64,000 nt of DNA from contig CAVVRF010000048.1 in NCBI GenBank assembly GCA_963750535.1, positions 62,001-126,000 of the forward strand, written 5' to 3'. The position numbers and the translations under genes were made by a program. The notes below the pieces were generated by a model. It saw nothing but the letters and a program-made list of their open reading frames with translations. It was not told the DNA's origin and did not search any database. Source of the DNA: JAKFWF01 sp963750535 (GTDB lineage Bacteria > Pseudomonadota > Alphaproteobacteria > Rhizobiales > Hyphomicrobiaceae). Positions 56,135 through 64,000 of this stretch are shown here, one piece after another; within the stretch, counting starts at the first letter, position 1; each line of letters starts with the position of its first letter.

Positions 56135-56842
56135 TCAGGCGCCGAACAGTGCCTGCTCAAGCTCCCTTATGCTGTCGAGGCAAAGATCGCACGCGCCCTG
56201 CAGGTCGGCGCGGCTGCTCGTGCCGGTGAGCACGCCAACTCGCAAGCCGGCGCCGCCGTTCACCGCCATCTCCATGTCGTGCCGGTTGTCGCCGACCACC
56301 GCGACGTGCTTCGCGTCGAGGCTGGTGCTGTCGGCGAATGCGTCGAGCATGCCGCGGCAGGGCTTGCTGCCGTAGCCGCTGTCCCACCCGGCGATGAAGT
56401 CGACCGCGTCGGCGAAATCGAAACGTGCGACGACCATGCGGATCGCCTGCTCGCTGTCGCTGCTGGCGATGCCGAGCGCGAGCCCGCGCGCCTTCAGGCT
56501 GCGGAACAGCGCCGGCAGGTCGGTGACCGGCACCATGTCGGCGACACCCGATCGGAACACCTCGTCGATCGCCTGGACCAATTCGTCGAGCGGGAAGTTG
56601 CTGCCTGCCGCGATGAACCCGGCCGCGATCTCGTGTGTCGAGCCGGCGGCGAGCAGCGATCCGGAAACGACCTTGCCGGTCGCCGCGACATAGCCCGTTG
56701 CGGCCAGTATGCGCTCCGCGAGCGCCTCGTCGCCGCCGGCCGCGAGCAGGGCGACGCGCCGGTTCAGCGGTACCCAGCTCAGATGATAGTCGAGCAGCGT
56801 ACCGTCCTTGTCGAACAGGATGCCTTTGATCGCGGGCGGCAA
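56135..56842 (-). CDS. HAD-superfamily phosphatase (phosphoglycolate-phosphatase-like)
   Basis: 235 residues. The nucleophile Asp is in GILFDKDGTLLDYH, the Thr/Ser motif in GLALGIASSDSEQ, and the metal-site acid in VAVVGDNRHDMEMAVNGG. The cap domain is of the alpha-helical C1 type. Members dephosphorylate small phosphate esters; the substrate cannot be fixed. It lies 9 bp from the end of the GMC gene on the same strand, so the two are likely co-transcribed, with the GMC gene first. Confidence 0.9.
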   Translation of the reverse strand: MPPAIKGILFDKDGTLLDYHLSWVPLNRRVALLAAGGDEALAERILAATGYVAATGKVVSGSLLAAGSTHEIAAGFIAAGSNFPLDELVQAIDEVFRSGVADMVPVTDLPALFRSLKARGLALGIASSDSEQAIRMVVARFDFADAVDFIAGWDSGYGSKPCRGMLDAFADSTSLDAKHVAVVGDNRHDMEMAVNGGAGLRVGVLTGTSSRADLQGACDLCLDSIRELEQALFGA

Positions 56843-56851
56843 GCGATGACC

Positions 56852-58486
56852 TCAAGCGGATAGAGCTGCGGCGGACGACGGAACCCGCCCCAGGATGTGG
56901 TCGGCAGCCTTTTCGCCGACCATGATCGAGGGGCCATTGAGGTTGCCGAAGGTGATCTGCGGGAAAATCGAGCTGTCGGCAACCCGCAGTCCCTCGACGC
57001 CGATCACGCGGCACTCCGGATCGACCACGGCCGACGCATCGTCCGGCCGGCCCATCCGGCAGGTGCCGCACGGGTGAAACGCGCTTTCGATATGCTCGCG
57101 CAGGAACGCGTCGAGCTCGGCGTCCGATTGCGCTTGCATGCCCGGCGAGATCTCGTCGCCGGCGAAGCGGGACAGCGCCGGCTGGCCGATGACCCGCCGC
57201 ACCAGCCGCACGACAGCACGGAAATCGACCCAGTCCTCCGGCTTCGACATGTAGTTGAAGAGGATCGATGGCGCGTCGTGCGGATCGGCCGAGCGCAGCT
57301 GCACGCGGCCTCGCGATGCCGACCGCATCGGCCCGGAATGGATCTGGAAGCCGTGGCCGGTGCTGGCCGCATGGCCGTCGTAGCGGATCGCGGCGGGCAG
57401 AAAGTGCAGTTGGACATCGGGATAGGCGACATCAGGCCGCGACCTGATGAATGCGCCGGCCTCGAAATGGTTGCTGGCGCCGTCGCCCGTCGCGGTCATG
57501 AGCCACTGCAGGCCGATCATGGCTTTCGACAGCAGCCCGAGCCGGCCGTTCAGCGTGAGCGGCTGCAGGCACTTGTACTGCACGTAGACCTCGAGGTGGT
57601 CCTGCAGGTTGGCGCCGATGCCCGGGCGATCGGCCAGCACCGGGATGCCATGCGTCCTGAGTTGCTCTCCCGGTCCGATGCCGGACAGCATCAGCAGCTT
57701 CGGCGAGTTGAAGGCGGATGCCGCCAGGATGACCTCGCGCGTCGATACGATGACCTCGCGACGACCGCGCCGCTCGATCTCGACTCCGGTGGCGCGCCGG
57801 CCTTCGAACAGGACCCGCCGCGCCAGGCCACGGACCAGGCGCACGTTCGGCCGTTTCAGCGCCGGCTTGAGATAGGCGTCGGCCGCTGACCATCTGCGGC
57901 CGCGCCAGATTGTGCGGTCGAACGGTCCGAAGCCCTCCTGGCGGATGCCGTTGTAATCCGCCGTCAGCGGGAATCCTGCCTGTTGCCCGGCCTCGATGAA
58001 GGCGTTGAACAGGGGGTTGGCGAGGCTGCCGCGGGTTATGTGCAGCGGTCCCGCCGTTCCACGCACGCCTGCCTCGCCGTCGTGCGCGGTCTCCATGCGG
58101 GTGAAGTACGGGGCGACGTCGCGCGCGCCCCAGCCCTTGGCGCCAAGACGTTCCCAGGCATTGAAGTCCTCGTCGTGGCCGCGGACGTAGACCATGCCGT
58201 TGATCGAGGACGACCCGCCGATCACCTTGCCGCGCGGCGCCGCCAGCGTGCGCCCGCCGAGCTGGGGCTCGGGCTCGGTGCGGTAGCCCCAGTCGTAGCG
58301 GCGCATGTTGAGCGGGTAGGACAAGGCCGCCGGCATCGCGATCAAGGGACCGAAATCGCTGCCGCCGCACTCGATCACGACGACGCGGTTGCGGCCGTCC
58401 TCGGACAGCCGCGACGCCAGCGCGCAGCCGGCCGATCCGGCGCCGACGATGACGTATTCCGCGATGATCTCGGGCTTCATGGACAT
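56852..58486 (-). CDS. GMC-family FAD oxidoreductase (choline-dehydrogenase-like)
   Basis: 544 residues. The ADP-binding motif is VIVGAGSAGCALASRLSEDG, GMC signature 1 appears in RGKVIGGSSSINGMVYVRG, signature 2 as SAFNSPKLLMLSGIGPG, and the C-terminal active site has HPCGTCRMG and GNLNGPSIMVGEKAAD. These enzymes oxidise alcohols such as choline or polyethylene-glycol-type substrates. The start is the ATG at 58486; an ATG two codons later is also possible. It is divergent from the molybdenum-hydroxylase operon, with 166 bp between the starts. Confidence 0.93.
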   Translation of the reverse strand: MSMKPEIIAEYVIVGAGSAGCALASRLSEDGRNRVVVIECGGSDFGPLIAMPAALSYPLNMRRYDWGYRTEPEPQLGGRTLAAPRGKVIGGSSSINGMVYVRGHDEDFNAWERLGAKGWGARDVAPYFTRMETAHDGEAGVRGTAGPLHITRGSLANPLFNAFIEAGQQAGFPLTADYNGIRQEGFGPFDRTIWRGRRWSAADAYLKPALKRPNVRLVRGLARRVLFEGRRATGVEIERRGRREVIVSTREVILAASAFNSPKLLMLSGIGPGEQLRTHGIPVLADRPGIGANLQDHLEVYVQYKCLQPLTLNGRLGLLSKAMIGLQWLMTATGDGASNHFEAGAFIRSRPDVAYPDVQLHFLPAAIRYDGHAASTGHGFQIHSGPMRSASRGRVQLRSADPHDAPSILFNYMSKPEDWVDFRAVVRLVRRVIGQPALSRFAGDEISPGMQAQSDAELDAFLREHIESAFHPCGTCRMGRPDDASAVVDPECRVIGVEGLRVADSSIFPQITFGNLNGPSIMVGEKAADHILGRVPSSAAALSA

Positions 58487-58652
58487 TGGCGCGGTGGAAG
58501 TTCCTGGCGATGCTGTGGCCGGGCAGCAGTATGCCACGGCAAATGGCATTGCGAACGTCGATTGGGCAACCCTTTCTGCCGCGCTGCCTTGACAAGCGGA
58601 ACGGCGCTTTGCGACGCTTCCTGTCGATCACCCGTCCAAGCGGAAGGACGTC

Positions 58653-59498
58653 ATGGCGACCTACGTCCGGCCGAACTCACTTTTCCATGCGCTCGAGGTC
58701 AGAGCCGCCGGGGCGGAGGTCCTATCTGGCGGCACGGATTTCTGGCCGGCTCGCGTCGGCAAGCCTGCCTGCGGCGGGCCGGATGCAACGATACTCGATC
58801 TCAGTGCGTTGTCGGACTTGCGCGGCATCACGCGAGAGCAGAGTGGCACGCGGATTGGCGCGCTGACCACCTGGTCGGACCTGGCCGAGGCAGATCTGCC
58901 GCTCGCGTTCCGGGCGTTGCAGATGGCGGCGCGCGAGGTCGGCGGCCGGCAGATCCAAAATCGCGGCACCATTGCCGGCAACCTGTGCAACGCTTCTCCC
59001 GCCGCCGACGGGGTGCCGCCGCTGCTCACCCTCGGCGCCCAGGTCGAGCTCGCCGGCAGCGGCGGTGTTCGAACGCTTCCGCTGCATGAGTTCATCCTCG
59101 GGCCGCGACGGACGGCTTTGAAGCCCGACGAGGTGATGACGGCCCTGCTGGTGCCGGAGCCGCACCCGGGATCACGGTCGCATTTCATCAAGCTCGGCGC
59201 GCGCAAGTATCAGCTCATATCGATCGTCATGGGCGCGGCGCTGCTGACCGTGCGGGACGGGCTGGTCACCGATGCGGCGATCGCCGTCGGGGCCTGCTCG
59301 CCGGTGGCGATGCGGCTTCCAGCACTCGAAGCCGCATTGATCGGCGCCCGCGTCGGCAGCCTGGCGGGGCAGGTCCAGCCCGGGCATCTCGATGCCCTCG
59401 CGCCGATCGACGACGTACGCGCCGACGCCGAATACCGGCGGGAAGGCGCGCTCGTGGTCGTGCGGCGCTTGCTTGCCGATTTCGAAGGTGGACGGTGA
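58653..59498 (+). CDS. FAD-binding subunit of a molybdenum hydroxylase (CoxM/XdhB type)
   Basis: 281 residues. The FAD-contact motifs are EVLSGGTDFWPAR near residue 23 and QIQNRGTIAGNLCNASPAAD near residue 105, followed by the C-terminal CO-dehydrogenase flavoprotein domain (HFIKLGARKYQLISIVMGAA). It passes electrons between the iron-sulfur clusters and an acceptor. The stop overlaps the start of the next gene by one codon (ATGA-type). It belongs to a three-gene operon with the fused iron-sulfur/Mo subunit and 6-hydroxynicotinate reductase. Confidence 0.93.
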   Translation: MATYVRPNSLFHALEVRAAGAEVLSGGTDFWPARVGKPACGGPDATILDLSALSDLRGITREQSGTRIGALTTWSDLAEADLPLAFRALQMAAREVGGRQIQNRGTIAGNLCNASPAADGVPPLLTLGAQVELAGSGGVRTLPLHEFILGPRRTALKPDEVMTALLVPEPHPGSRSHFIKLGARKYQLISIVMGAALLTVRDGLVTDAAIAVGACSPVAMRLPALEAALIGARVGSLAGQVQPGHLDALAPIDDVRADAEYRREGALVVVRRLLADFEGGR

Positions 59499-62272
59499 GC
59501 CGGATGCCATCCTCGGCGACAGCGACTGGCAGGGAGCAGCACGCGACCACGCTGACGGTGAACGGCGCGCCCCGGACATTCAACGGCGATCCATTGACGC
59601 GGCTTTCCGACGTGCTTCGCGGCGCCTTCGGGCTCACCGGTACCAAGGTCGGCTGCAATGCCGGCGATTGCGGCGCCTGCACCGTCGAGATCGACGGCCG
59701 CGAGGTCTGCGCCTGCCTGACGGCGATCGGCCAGTGCGAAGGCAGCAGCGTCACGACGGTCGAAGGCCTGGCGGCCGACGGCAAGCTCACGGCGCTGCAG
59801 GCCTCCTTCCTCGCCCACGGCGCCGCCCAGTGTGGCATCTGCACGCCCGGAATGCTCATGGCGGCGCGCGGGCTGCTGGCGCGCGAAGCCAACCCGTCGA
59901 AGGCACAGGTCGAGGATGCGCTCGGCGGCGTGCTGTGCCGCTGCACCGGCTATCAGAAGATCGTCGAGGCGATCCTCGACGCGCATCGCTTTTCGCCAGG
60001 TGCAGCCTCGCCCGAGATGCGCGGCCCGGCGGTCGGCGCGTCGATGGCAAAGGTCGACGGCGCGGCCAAGCTCACCGGCACCGAGCGCTATGGCGACGAC
60101 GACGTGCCCGCCGACGCTTTGCGCGTGCGCGTACTGCGCTCGCCACATGCGCGGGCGACTTTTACGATCGGGGATATGTCCGACCTGGCGGCACGATATC
60201 CCGGCCTCTCCGTGCTGACTGCCGCCGACGTGCCGAACAACGGCCACGGCATCTATCCCGACATCAAGGATCAGCCGGTGCTGGCGGACGGCGTCGTGCG
60301 CTATCGCGGCGAGGCGGTCGTTGCGCTCGTCGGGCCCGCGGCAGTCCTGGCGGCAATCGACGATGCCGATGTGCCGATTGCCTATGCGCCGCTGTCGCCG
60401 GTATCGGGCATCGACGCGGCGAAAATCGAGGGCGCGGTCCAGCTGCATGCGGACCGTCCCGGCAATATCTTGGCCGATGGCGGTGTTCAGCGTGGCGACG
60501 TCGCGGCGGGTCTCGCCGGCGCGTCCCACGTCGTCGAGGTCGTGAACGAGACGAGCTTCGTCGAGCACGCCTACATCGAGCCGGAGGCGGGCTGGGCGAT
60601 CCGCCGCGGCGACAAGATCGAGCTGCATGTGGCGACCCAGACGCCCTATCAGCATCGCGACGAGACTGCGCGGGTGCTGGCACTGGCGAAGGAGAGCATC
60701 CGGCTGATCCCGACTGCGTGCGGTGGCGGCTTCGGCGGCAAGCTCGACCTCAACGTGCATCCGATCGTGGCGTTGGCGGCGTGGCGAACCGGCAAGCCGG
60801 TCGCCTACGCCTACAGCCGGCCGGAAAGCATGGCCGCCTCGACCAAGCGCCATCCGGCGCGGGTCGCGGTCAAGGCCGCCTGCGGCAACGACGGCCGCCT
60901 CACCGCATTCTGGTCGCATGCCGAGCTCGATACCGGCGCCTATGCGAGCTGGGGGCCGACGGTCGCCAACCGTGTGCCGGTCCATGCCAGCGGTCCCTAT
61001 TTCGTGCCGAATGCGTCGACGCGCGGCGTGGCCTATTTCACCAACGCCCCGCCGTCCGGCGCGTTCCGCGGCTTTGGCGTGCCGCAGAGCGCGATCGCCA
61101 GCGAGGCGGCGATGGACATGCTGGCGGACAGGATCGGCATGGACTGGCTCGACTTCCGTCGCCTGAACGCGCTGCGCGCCGGCGAGGCGACGATCACCGG
61201 ACAGCGGCTCGATGCCTCGGTCGGCATCGTCGCCACCATCGATGCGGTGGCGCCCTATTGGCGCGATTGGACGGCGATGGCCGATACCTTCAACGAAGCG
61301 TCGTCGCGGCTGAAGCGCGGCGTCGGCATTGCCTGCTCGTGGTACGGCATCGGCAACACGTCGCTGTCGAACCCGTCGCGGATGCGCATCGGCATCGATG
61401 GCACGGGCCAAGTGACGCTGTACAGCGGCGCCGTCGACATCGGCCAGGGCTCGAACACGATCATGGTGCAGATTGCCGCCGATGCCCTCGGCGTTCCGGC
61501 TGCAGCCATCCGCCTCGTCAGCGGCGACACCGACCTGACGCCCGACGCCGGCAAGACCAGCGCCTCGCGGCAGACGTTCGTCTCGGGGCGGGCGTGCCAG
61601 CTGGCCGCGCTCGATCTCAGGCGGCAGTTGTTCGAGCTGGCCGGCGCGCCGCTCGATCTGGTCGAGAATCCCGAGGTACGCTTGAGCATCGACGCCGGCC
61701 GGCTGACGATCGAAACTCTTGCCGGCAGGCACACCGCTCCGCTCGAGGGCGTGGCGCTCGCCGGCCATGGCCGCTTCGATCCGCCGACCACGCCGCTTGA
61801 CCAGCAAGGCCAGGGCGACCCCTACGCGTGCTACGGCTTCGCCACCCAGGTCGCCCTCGTCGAGGTCGACGTCGAGCTTGGCCTCACGCGCGTGCTCAAC
61901 ATCGCCGCCGCGCACGATGTCGGCCGCGCGATCAATCCGCAGCAGGTCGAGGGCCAGATCCAGGGCGGCATCGCGCAAGGCTTGGGCCTGGCGCTGATGG
62001 AGGAGTACATTCCCGGCCGCACCGAGAACCTGCACGACTACCTGATCCCGACTGTCGGCGACATGCCGGAGATGACGACGATCATCGTCGAGGACCCGGC
62101 CACCGATGGACCGTTCGGCGCCAAGGGGGTCGGCGAGCCGGCGCTGATCTCGACCGCGCCGGCGATCTTCGGCGCGATCTACAAGGCCTGCGGCGTGCGC
62201 GTTCGCAAGGTCCCGGTGCTGCCGCACCGCCTGCGGGCCGCACTGCGCGTCAAGGAGGGCCGAGCGACATGA
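59495..62272 (+). CDS. Molybdenum hydroxylase, fused [2Fe-2S] and Mo-cofactor subunits
   Basis: 925 residues. The first 160 form the [2Fe-2S] module: plant-type cluster CNAGDCGACTVEIDGREVC, then CGICTPGML and CRCTGYQKI. The rest is the molybdopterin subunit, with GGGFGGK, SGAFRGFGVPQSA and the catalytic-Glu motif GAKGVGEPALIS. In most relatives these are two proteins; here they are one. The operon context with 6-hydroxynicotinate reductase suggests an N-heterocycle such as nicotinate or a related ring as substrate, but xanthine-type substrates are not excluded. The large opposite-strand frame at 59210-62227 is a shadow. Confidence 0.93.
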   Translation: MSRMPSSATATGREQHATTLTVNGAPRTFNGDPLTRLSDVLRGAFGLTGTKVGCNAGDCGACTVEIDGREVCACLTAIGQCEGSSVTTVEGLAADGKLTALQASFLAHGAAQCGICTPGMLMAARGLLAREANPSKAQVEDALGGVLCRCTGYQKIVEAILDAHRFSPGAASPEMRGPAVGASMAKVDGAAKLTGTERYGDDDVPADALRVRVLRSPHARATFTIGDMSDLAARYPGLSVLTAADVPNNGHGIYPDIKDQPVLADGVVRYRGEAVVALVGPAAVLAAIDDADVPIAYAPLSPVSGIDAAKIEGAVQLHADRPGNILADGGVQRGDVAAGLAGASHVVEVVNETSFVEHAYIEPEAGWAIRRGDKIELHVATQTPYQHRDETARVLALAKESIRLIPTACGGGFGGKLDLNVHPIVALAAWRTGKPVAYAYSRPESMAASTKRHPARVAVKAACGNDGRLTAFWSHAELDTGAYASWGPTVANRVPVHASGPYFVPNASTRGVAYFTNAPPSGAFRGFGVPQSAIASEAAMDMLADRIGMDWLDFRRLNALRAGEATITGQRLDASVGIVATIDAVAPYWRDWTAMADTFNEASSRLKRGVGIACSWYGIGNTSLSNPSRMRIGIDGTGQVTLYSGAVDIGQGSNTIMVQIAADALGVPAAAIRLVSGDTDLTPDAGKTSASRQTFVSGRACQLAALDLRRQLFELAGAPLDLVENPEVRLSIDAGRLTIETLAGRHTAPLEGVALAGHGRFDPPTTPLDQQGQGDPYACYGFATQVALVEVDVELGLTRVLNIAAAHDVGRAINPQQVEGQIQGGIAQGLGLALMEEYIPGRTENLHDYLIPTVGDMPEMTTIIVEDPATDGPFGAKGVGEPALISTAPAIFGAIYKACGVRVRKVPVLPHRLRAALRVKEGRAT

Positions 62273-63705
62273 GCGAAGCCAGCACCGCCGACGAGCCGAT
62301 CCGATGCGACGCCTGCCCGGTGCTGTGCCGCATCCGACGCGGCAACACCGGCGCCTGCGACCGCTACGGCAACGTCGACGGCAAGCTGGTGCGCAGCGAC
62401 CCGCTGGTGCTGCTCGATCATGCGGTGCGCCAGGGCCAGCAGCCGGTACGTTTTCTCGATCGCAACCAGGACTGGGACGGGACGATATTCCGTGGCCCGG
62501 AGGTGACGGTCACCGGCGTTGGCGCCACCACCACCTATCCGGACTACAAGCCGGCGCCGTTCATCGTGTCGAGCGAGGTCGACGGCGTCGACTTCGTGAC
62601 CGTCGTCACCGAGGGCATCTTCAGCTATTGCGGCGTCAAGGTGAAGATCGACACCGACCGCTACATCGGGCCGGAGACGGCGCCGGTTCGCGCCGGTGGC
62701 GAGCAGATCGGGCATGTGACGACGCACGAATACGGCTCGCAGATGCTGTCGCTCGGCGGCGTGCACCATCTGACCGGGGGCTCGAAGGCCGAGGGCAACG
62801 CCACCTGCGATGCGCTGATGAAGCTGTGCAACAAGGAGGCGGTGGAGCTGTCGATCGACGGCGGCTCGACGATCGTGGTCCAGGCCAATCGTCCGCCGAT
62901 CATCGACGGGGCGGCCGAGGAGCGCATGCGGGTCGGCTGCGGCTCGGCGGTCACCGGCATCTTTGCCAAGCAATGGCTCGGGCTCGCCGACGAGGTGGTG
63001 GTGGTCGACGAGCATATCACCGGCGTGTTCACCGAGCATCAGGCTGGCAAGCTGCTCGACGTGCGGCCTTCGGGCTTGAAGATCCGCGGCCGCAAGTCGA
63101 CGCCGGGCCGCTATTTCAAGGTTGCCGAGCCCGGCCTCGGGTGGGGCGGCACGAATCTCAAGGACCCGCTCGAGATCATCAAGGGCTTCGACGCCAAGTC
63201 CGCGTGGCCGGGCCTGCGGCTGTTCATGGTCTCGACCACCGGCGAGCATCACGGCTGGTACGTGCTCGACGAGACGCTGACGCCGCGCGAGGCCGAGCCG
63301 CCTGCGGCCATCACCAGGCTGGTCGAGCGCATTGCCGAGAACTGCGAGCCGGCGCTGTCGACCGTGCTGTTCATGGGCGGCGCCGGCGGCAGCCTGCGGG
63401 CCGGCGTCACCGAGAACCCGGTTCGATTGACGAGGTCGGTCAAGGACCGCCTCACACGGGTGACCTGCGGCGGAGCACCGGCCTATGTCTGGCCGGGCGG
63501 CGGCATTACCGTGATGGTCGATGTTGCGGCGATGCCGGACCGGTCGACTGGCTATGTGCCGACGCCGGCACTGGTTTTCCCGATCGAGTTCACCTTGCGG
63601 CTGTCGGACTATGCCGAGATGGGTGGTCACATGGACCGGGTGGTGACGCTCGCCGACGTGCGCGCCCGGTCGGACGTCGTTCATGTCGCCGGAGGACGGT
63701 CATGA
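62269..63705 (+). CDS. 6-hydroxynicotinate reductase family protein
   Basis: 478 residues. Reduces 6-hydroxynicotinate to 1,4,5,6-tetrahydro-6-oxonicotinate in the reductive nicotinate route. The N-terminus has four cysteines, CDACPVLCRIRRGNTGACDR, a likely iron-sulfur site, and the body has the family-type segments EGIFSYCGVKVKIDTDRY, VHHLTGGSKAEGNATCD and GHMDRVVTLADVR. The ATG overlaps the stop of the molybdenum-hydroxylase gene, and its stop overlaps the ATG of the UPF0280 gene, so all are co-translated. This family is better known from anaerobes but also occurs in alphaproteobacteria. Confidence 0.9.
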   Translation: MSEASTADEPIRCDACPVLCRIRRGNTGACDRYGNVDGKLVRSDPLVLLDHAVRQGQQPVRFLDRNQDWDGTIFRGPEVTVTGVGATTTYPDYKPAPFIVSSEVDGVDFVTVVTEGIFSYCGVKVKIDTDRYIGPETAPVRAGGEQIGHVTTHEYGSQMLSLGGVHHLTGGSKAEGNATCDALMKLCNKEAVELSIDGGSTIVVQANRPPIIDGAAEERMRVGCGSAVTGIFAKQWLGLADEVVVVDEHITGVFTEHQAGKLLDVRPSGLKIRGRKSTPGRYFKVAEPGLGWGGTNLKDPLEIIKGFDAKSAWPGLRLFMVSTTGEHHGWYVLDETLTPREAEPPAAITRLVERIAENCEPALSTVLFMGGAGGSLRAGVTENPVRLTRSVKDRLTRVTCGGAPAYVWPGGGITVMVDVAAMPDRSTGYVPTPALVFPIEFTLRLSDYAEMGGHMDRVVTLADVRARSDVVHVAGGRS

Positions 63706-64000
63706 CGGCAGTCGGCCGGCTGATCTCCGGTAACCGGCTGCACTTGCAGCATGGCCCGATCGACCTCGTCATCGGCGCGGACGGCGATGCCGGTCAAGTC
63801 GAGTCGGCCTACGTCGCTGCTGCGGAAGCGTTTCCGGGCATCCTGCCGGCATTGGTGGCCGAACTAGCCATATTGCGCACGCCATTGCCACATCCACGGT
63901 GTCATCCCGGAGCTTGGCCCCGGGACCCATCGTGCACCGGTCTCGTCGCCCGCCGCATGCATGCAGCCGTCTGGCCCTATCGCGATCGCTTCATCACGCC
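63702..64000 (+). CDS. UPF0280-family protein, 5' part, carrying an in-frame REP insertion (runs off the right edge)
   Basis: ApbE-like protein of unknown function, often near 6-hydroxynicotinate reductase. The ATG overlaps the previous stop. The start LISGNRLHLQHGPIDLVIGA is typical of the family, as are VAELAILRTPL and later LVARRMHAAVWPYRDRFITP. Between these two, at residues about 65-77, the peptide PRCHPGAWPRDPS is encoded by a REP-like palindrome and has no place in the family. It keeps the frame, so the gene could still be functional. The remaining two thirds lie beyond the window. Confidence 0.85.
   Translation, partial: MTAVGRLISGNRLHLQHGPIDLVIGADGDAGQVESAYVAAAEAFPGILPALVAELAILRTPLPHPRCHPGAWPRDPSCTGLVARRMHAAVWPYRDRFIT
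63905..63925. repeat. REP-like palindrome inside the UPF0280 gene
   Basis: TCCCGG (63905-63910) and CCGGGA (63920-63925) around AGCTTGGCC, flanked by GGTGTCA and CCCATCGTG. It belongs to the same family as the elements near 26190 and 35290. It interrupts the coding sequence but preserves the frame. Confidence 0.85.

Noticed and set aside
59210..62227. 1005-codon minus-strand reading frame
   Set aside because: It is antisense to the molybdenum hydroxylase, has Arg/Ala/Asp-rich shadow composition and no family motif.

Overview
The window is about 64 kb of GC-rich DNA with the gene content and gene order of an alphaproteobacterium. An aminotransferase-ftsK-lolA run is followed by an OmpR-type regulator, an L,D-transpeptidase, amtB-glnK, tesB and a UbiH-like hydroxylase, a block often seen together in Hyphomicrobiales/Rhodospirillales. 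OhrR/Ohr, UgpAEC, 6-hydroxynicotinate reductase and many short GC-rich palindromes (REP-like) fit the same group. The genus cannot be fixed from sequence alone. No tRNA, rRNA, CRISPR array or insertion sequence was recognised.

Layout: (1) 0-6 kb: the start of leuS leaving the left edge, a phased 72-bp tandem repeat, fic and a frameshifted yggS, an unknown gene, and the divergent ohrR/ohr pair with two operator-like palindromes. (2) 6-9 kb: a TIR-domain protein with a multi-pass membrane protein. (3) 9-22 kb: a beta-lactamase-fold hydrolase and the conserved housekeeping block, with a candidate structured RNA after lolA. (4) 22-29 kb: a glycerol-3-phosphate-type ABC importer (ugpA, creatininase-like gene, ugpE, ugpC; no substrate-binding protein), a GH3 beta-glucosidase and an EamA transporter. 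(5) 29-43.5 kb: a phosphorus island. A Na/phosphate cotransporter gene is divergent from a long run encoding PhnW, PhnA, PhnY, a Rieske oxygenase, a sarcosine/dimethylglycine-dehydrogenase-like flavoprotein, a 2-aminoethylphosphonate (AEP) ABC transporter and a PbfA-like lyase. (6) 43.5-50 kb: two large related glycosyltransferases, an unknown protein and an Lrp-type regulator. (7) 50-56 kb: a GNAT protein, a Cpx-like sensor/regulator/periplasmic trio and a cytochrome P450. (8) 56-64 kb: a HAD phosphatase, a GMC oxidoreductase, and a molybdenum hydroxylase plus 6-hydroxynicotinate reductase operon ending in a UPF0280 gene cut by the right edge.

The phosphorus island is the most coherent and interesting system. 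PhnW, PhnY and PhnA convert AEP to acetate and phosphate, PbfA feeds in hydroxylated AEP, and the ABC transporter imports the substrate. The Rieske and flavoprotein genes look like the two halves of a glycine-betaine demethylation route, which suggests that this locus strips N-methyl groups from a methylated AEP before the C-P bond is broken. That last step is inference.

Sequence quality matters here. Many genes carry isolated one-base shifts (yggS, glnK, Na/Pi transporter, FAD enzyme, permease, both glycosyltransferases, lrp, histidine kinase). The stretch 31.64-35.15 kb (phnW-phnA-phnY) carries at least two dozen of them. The peptides between shifts stay family-like, so assembly or base-calling error is more likely than gene decay, but this cannot be settled from the sequence alone.
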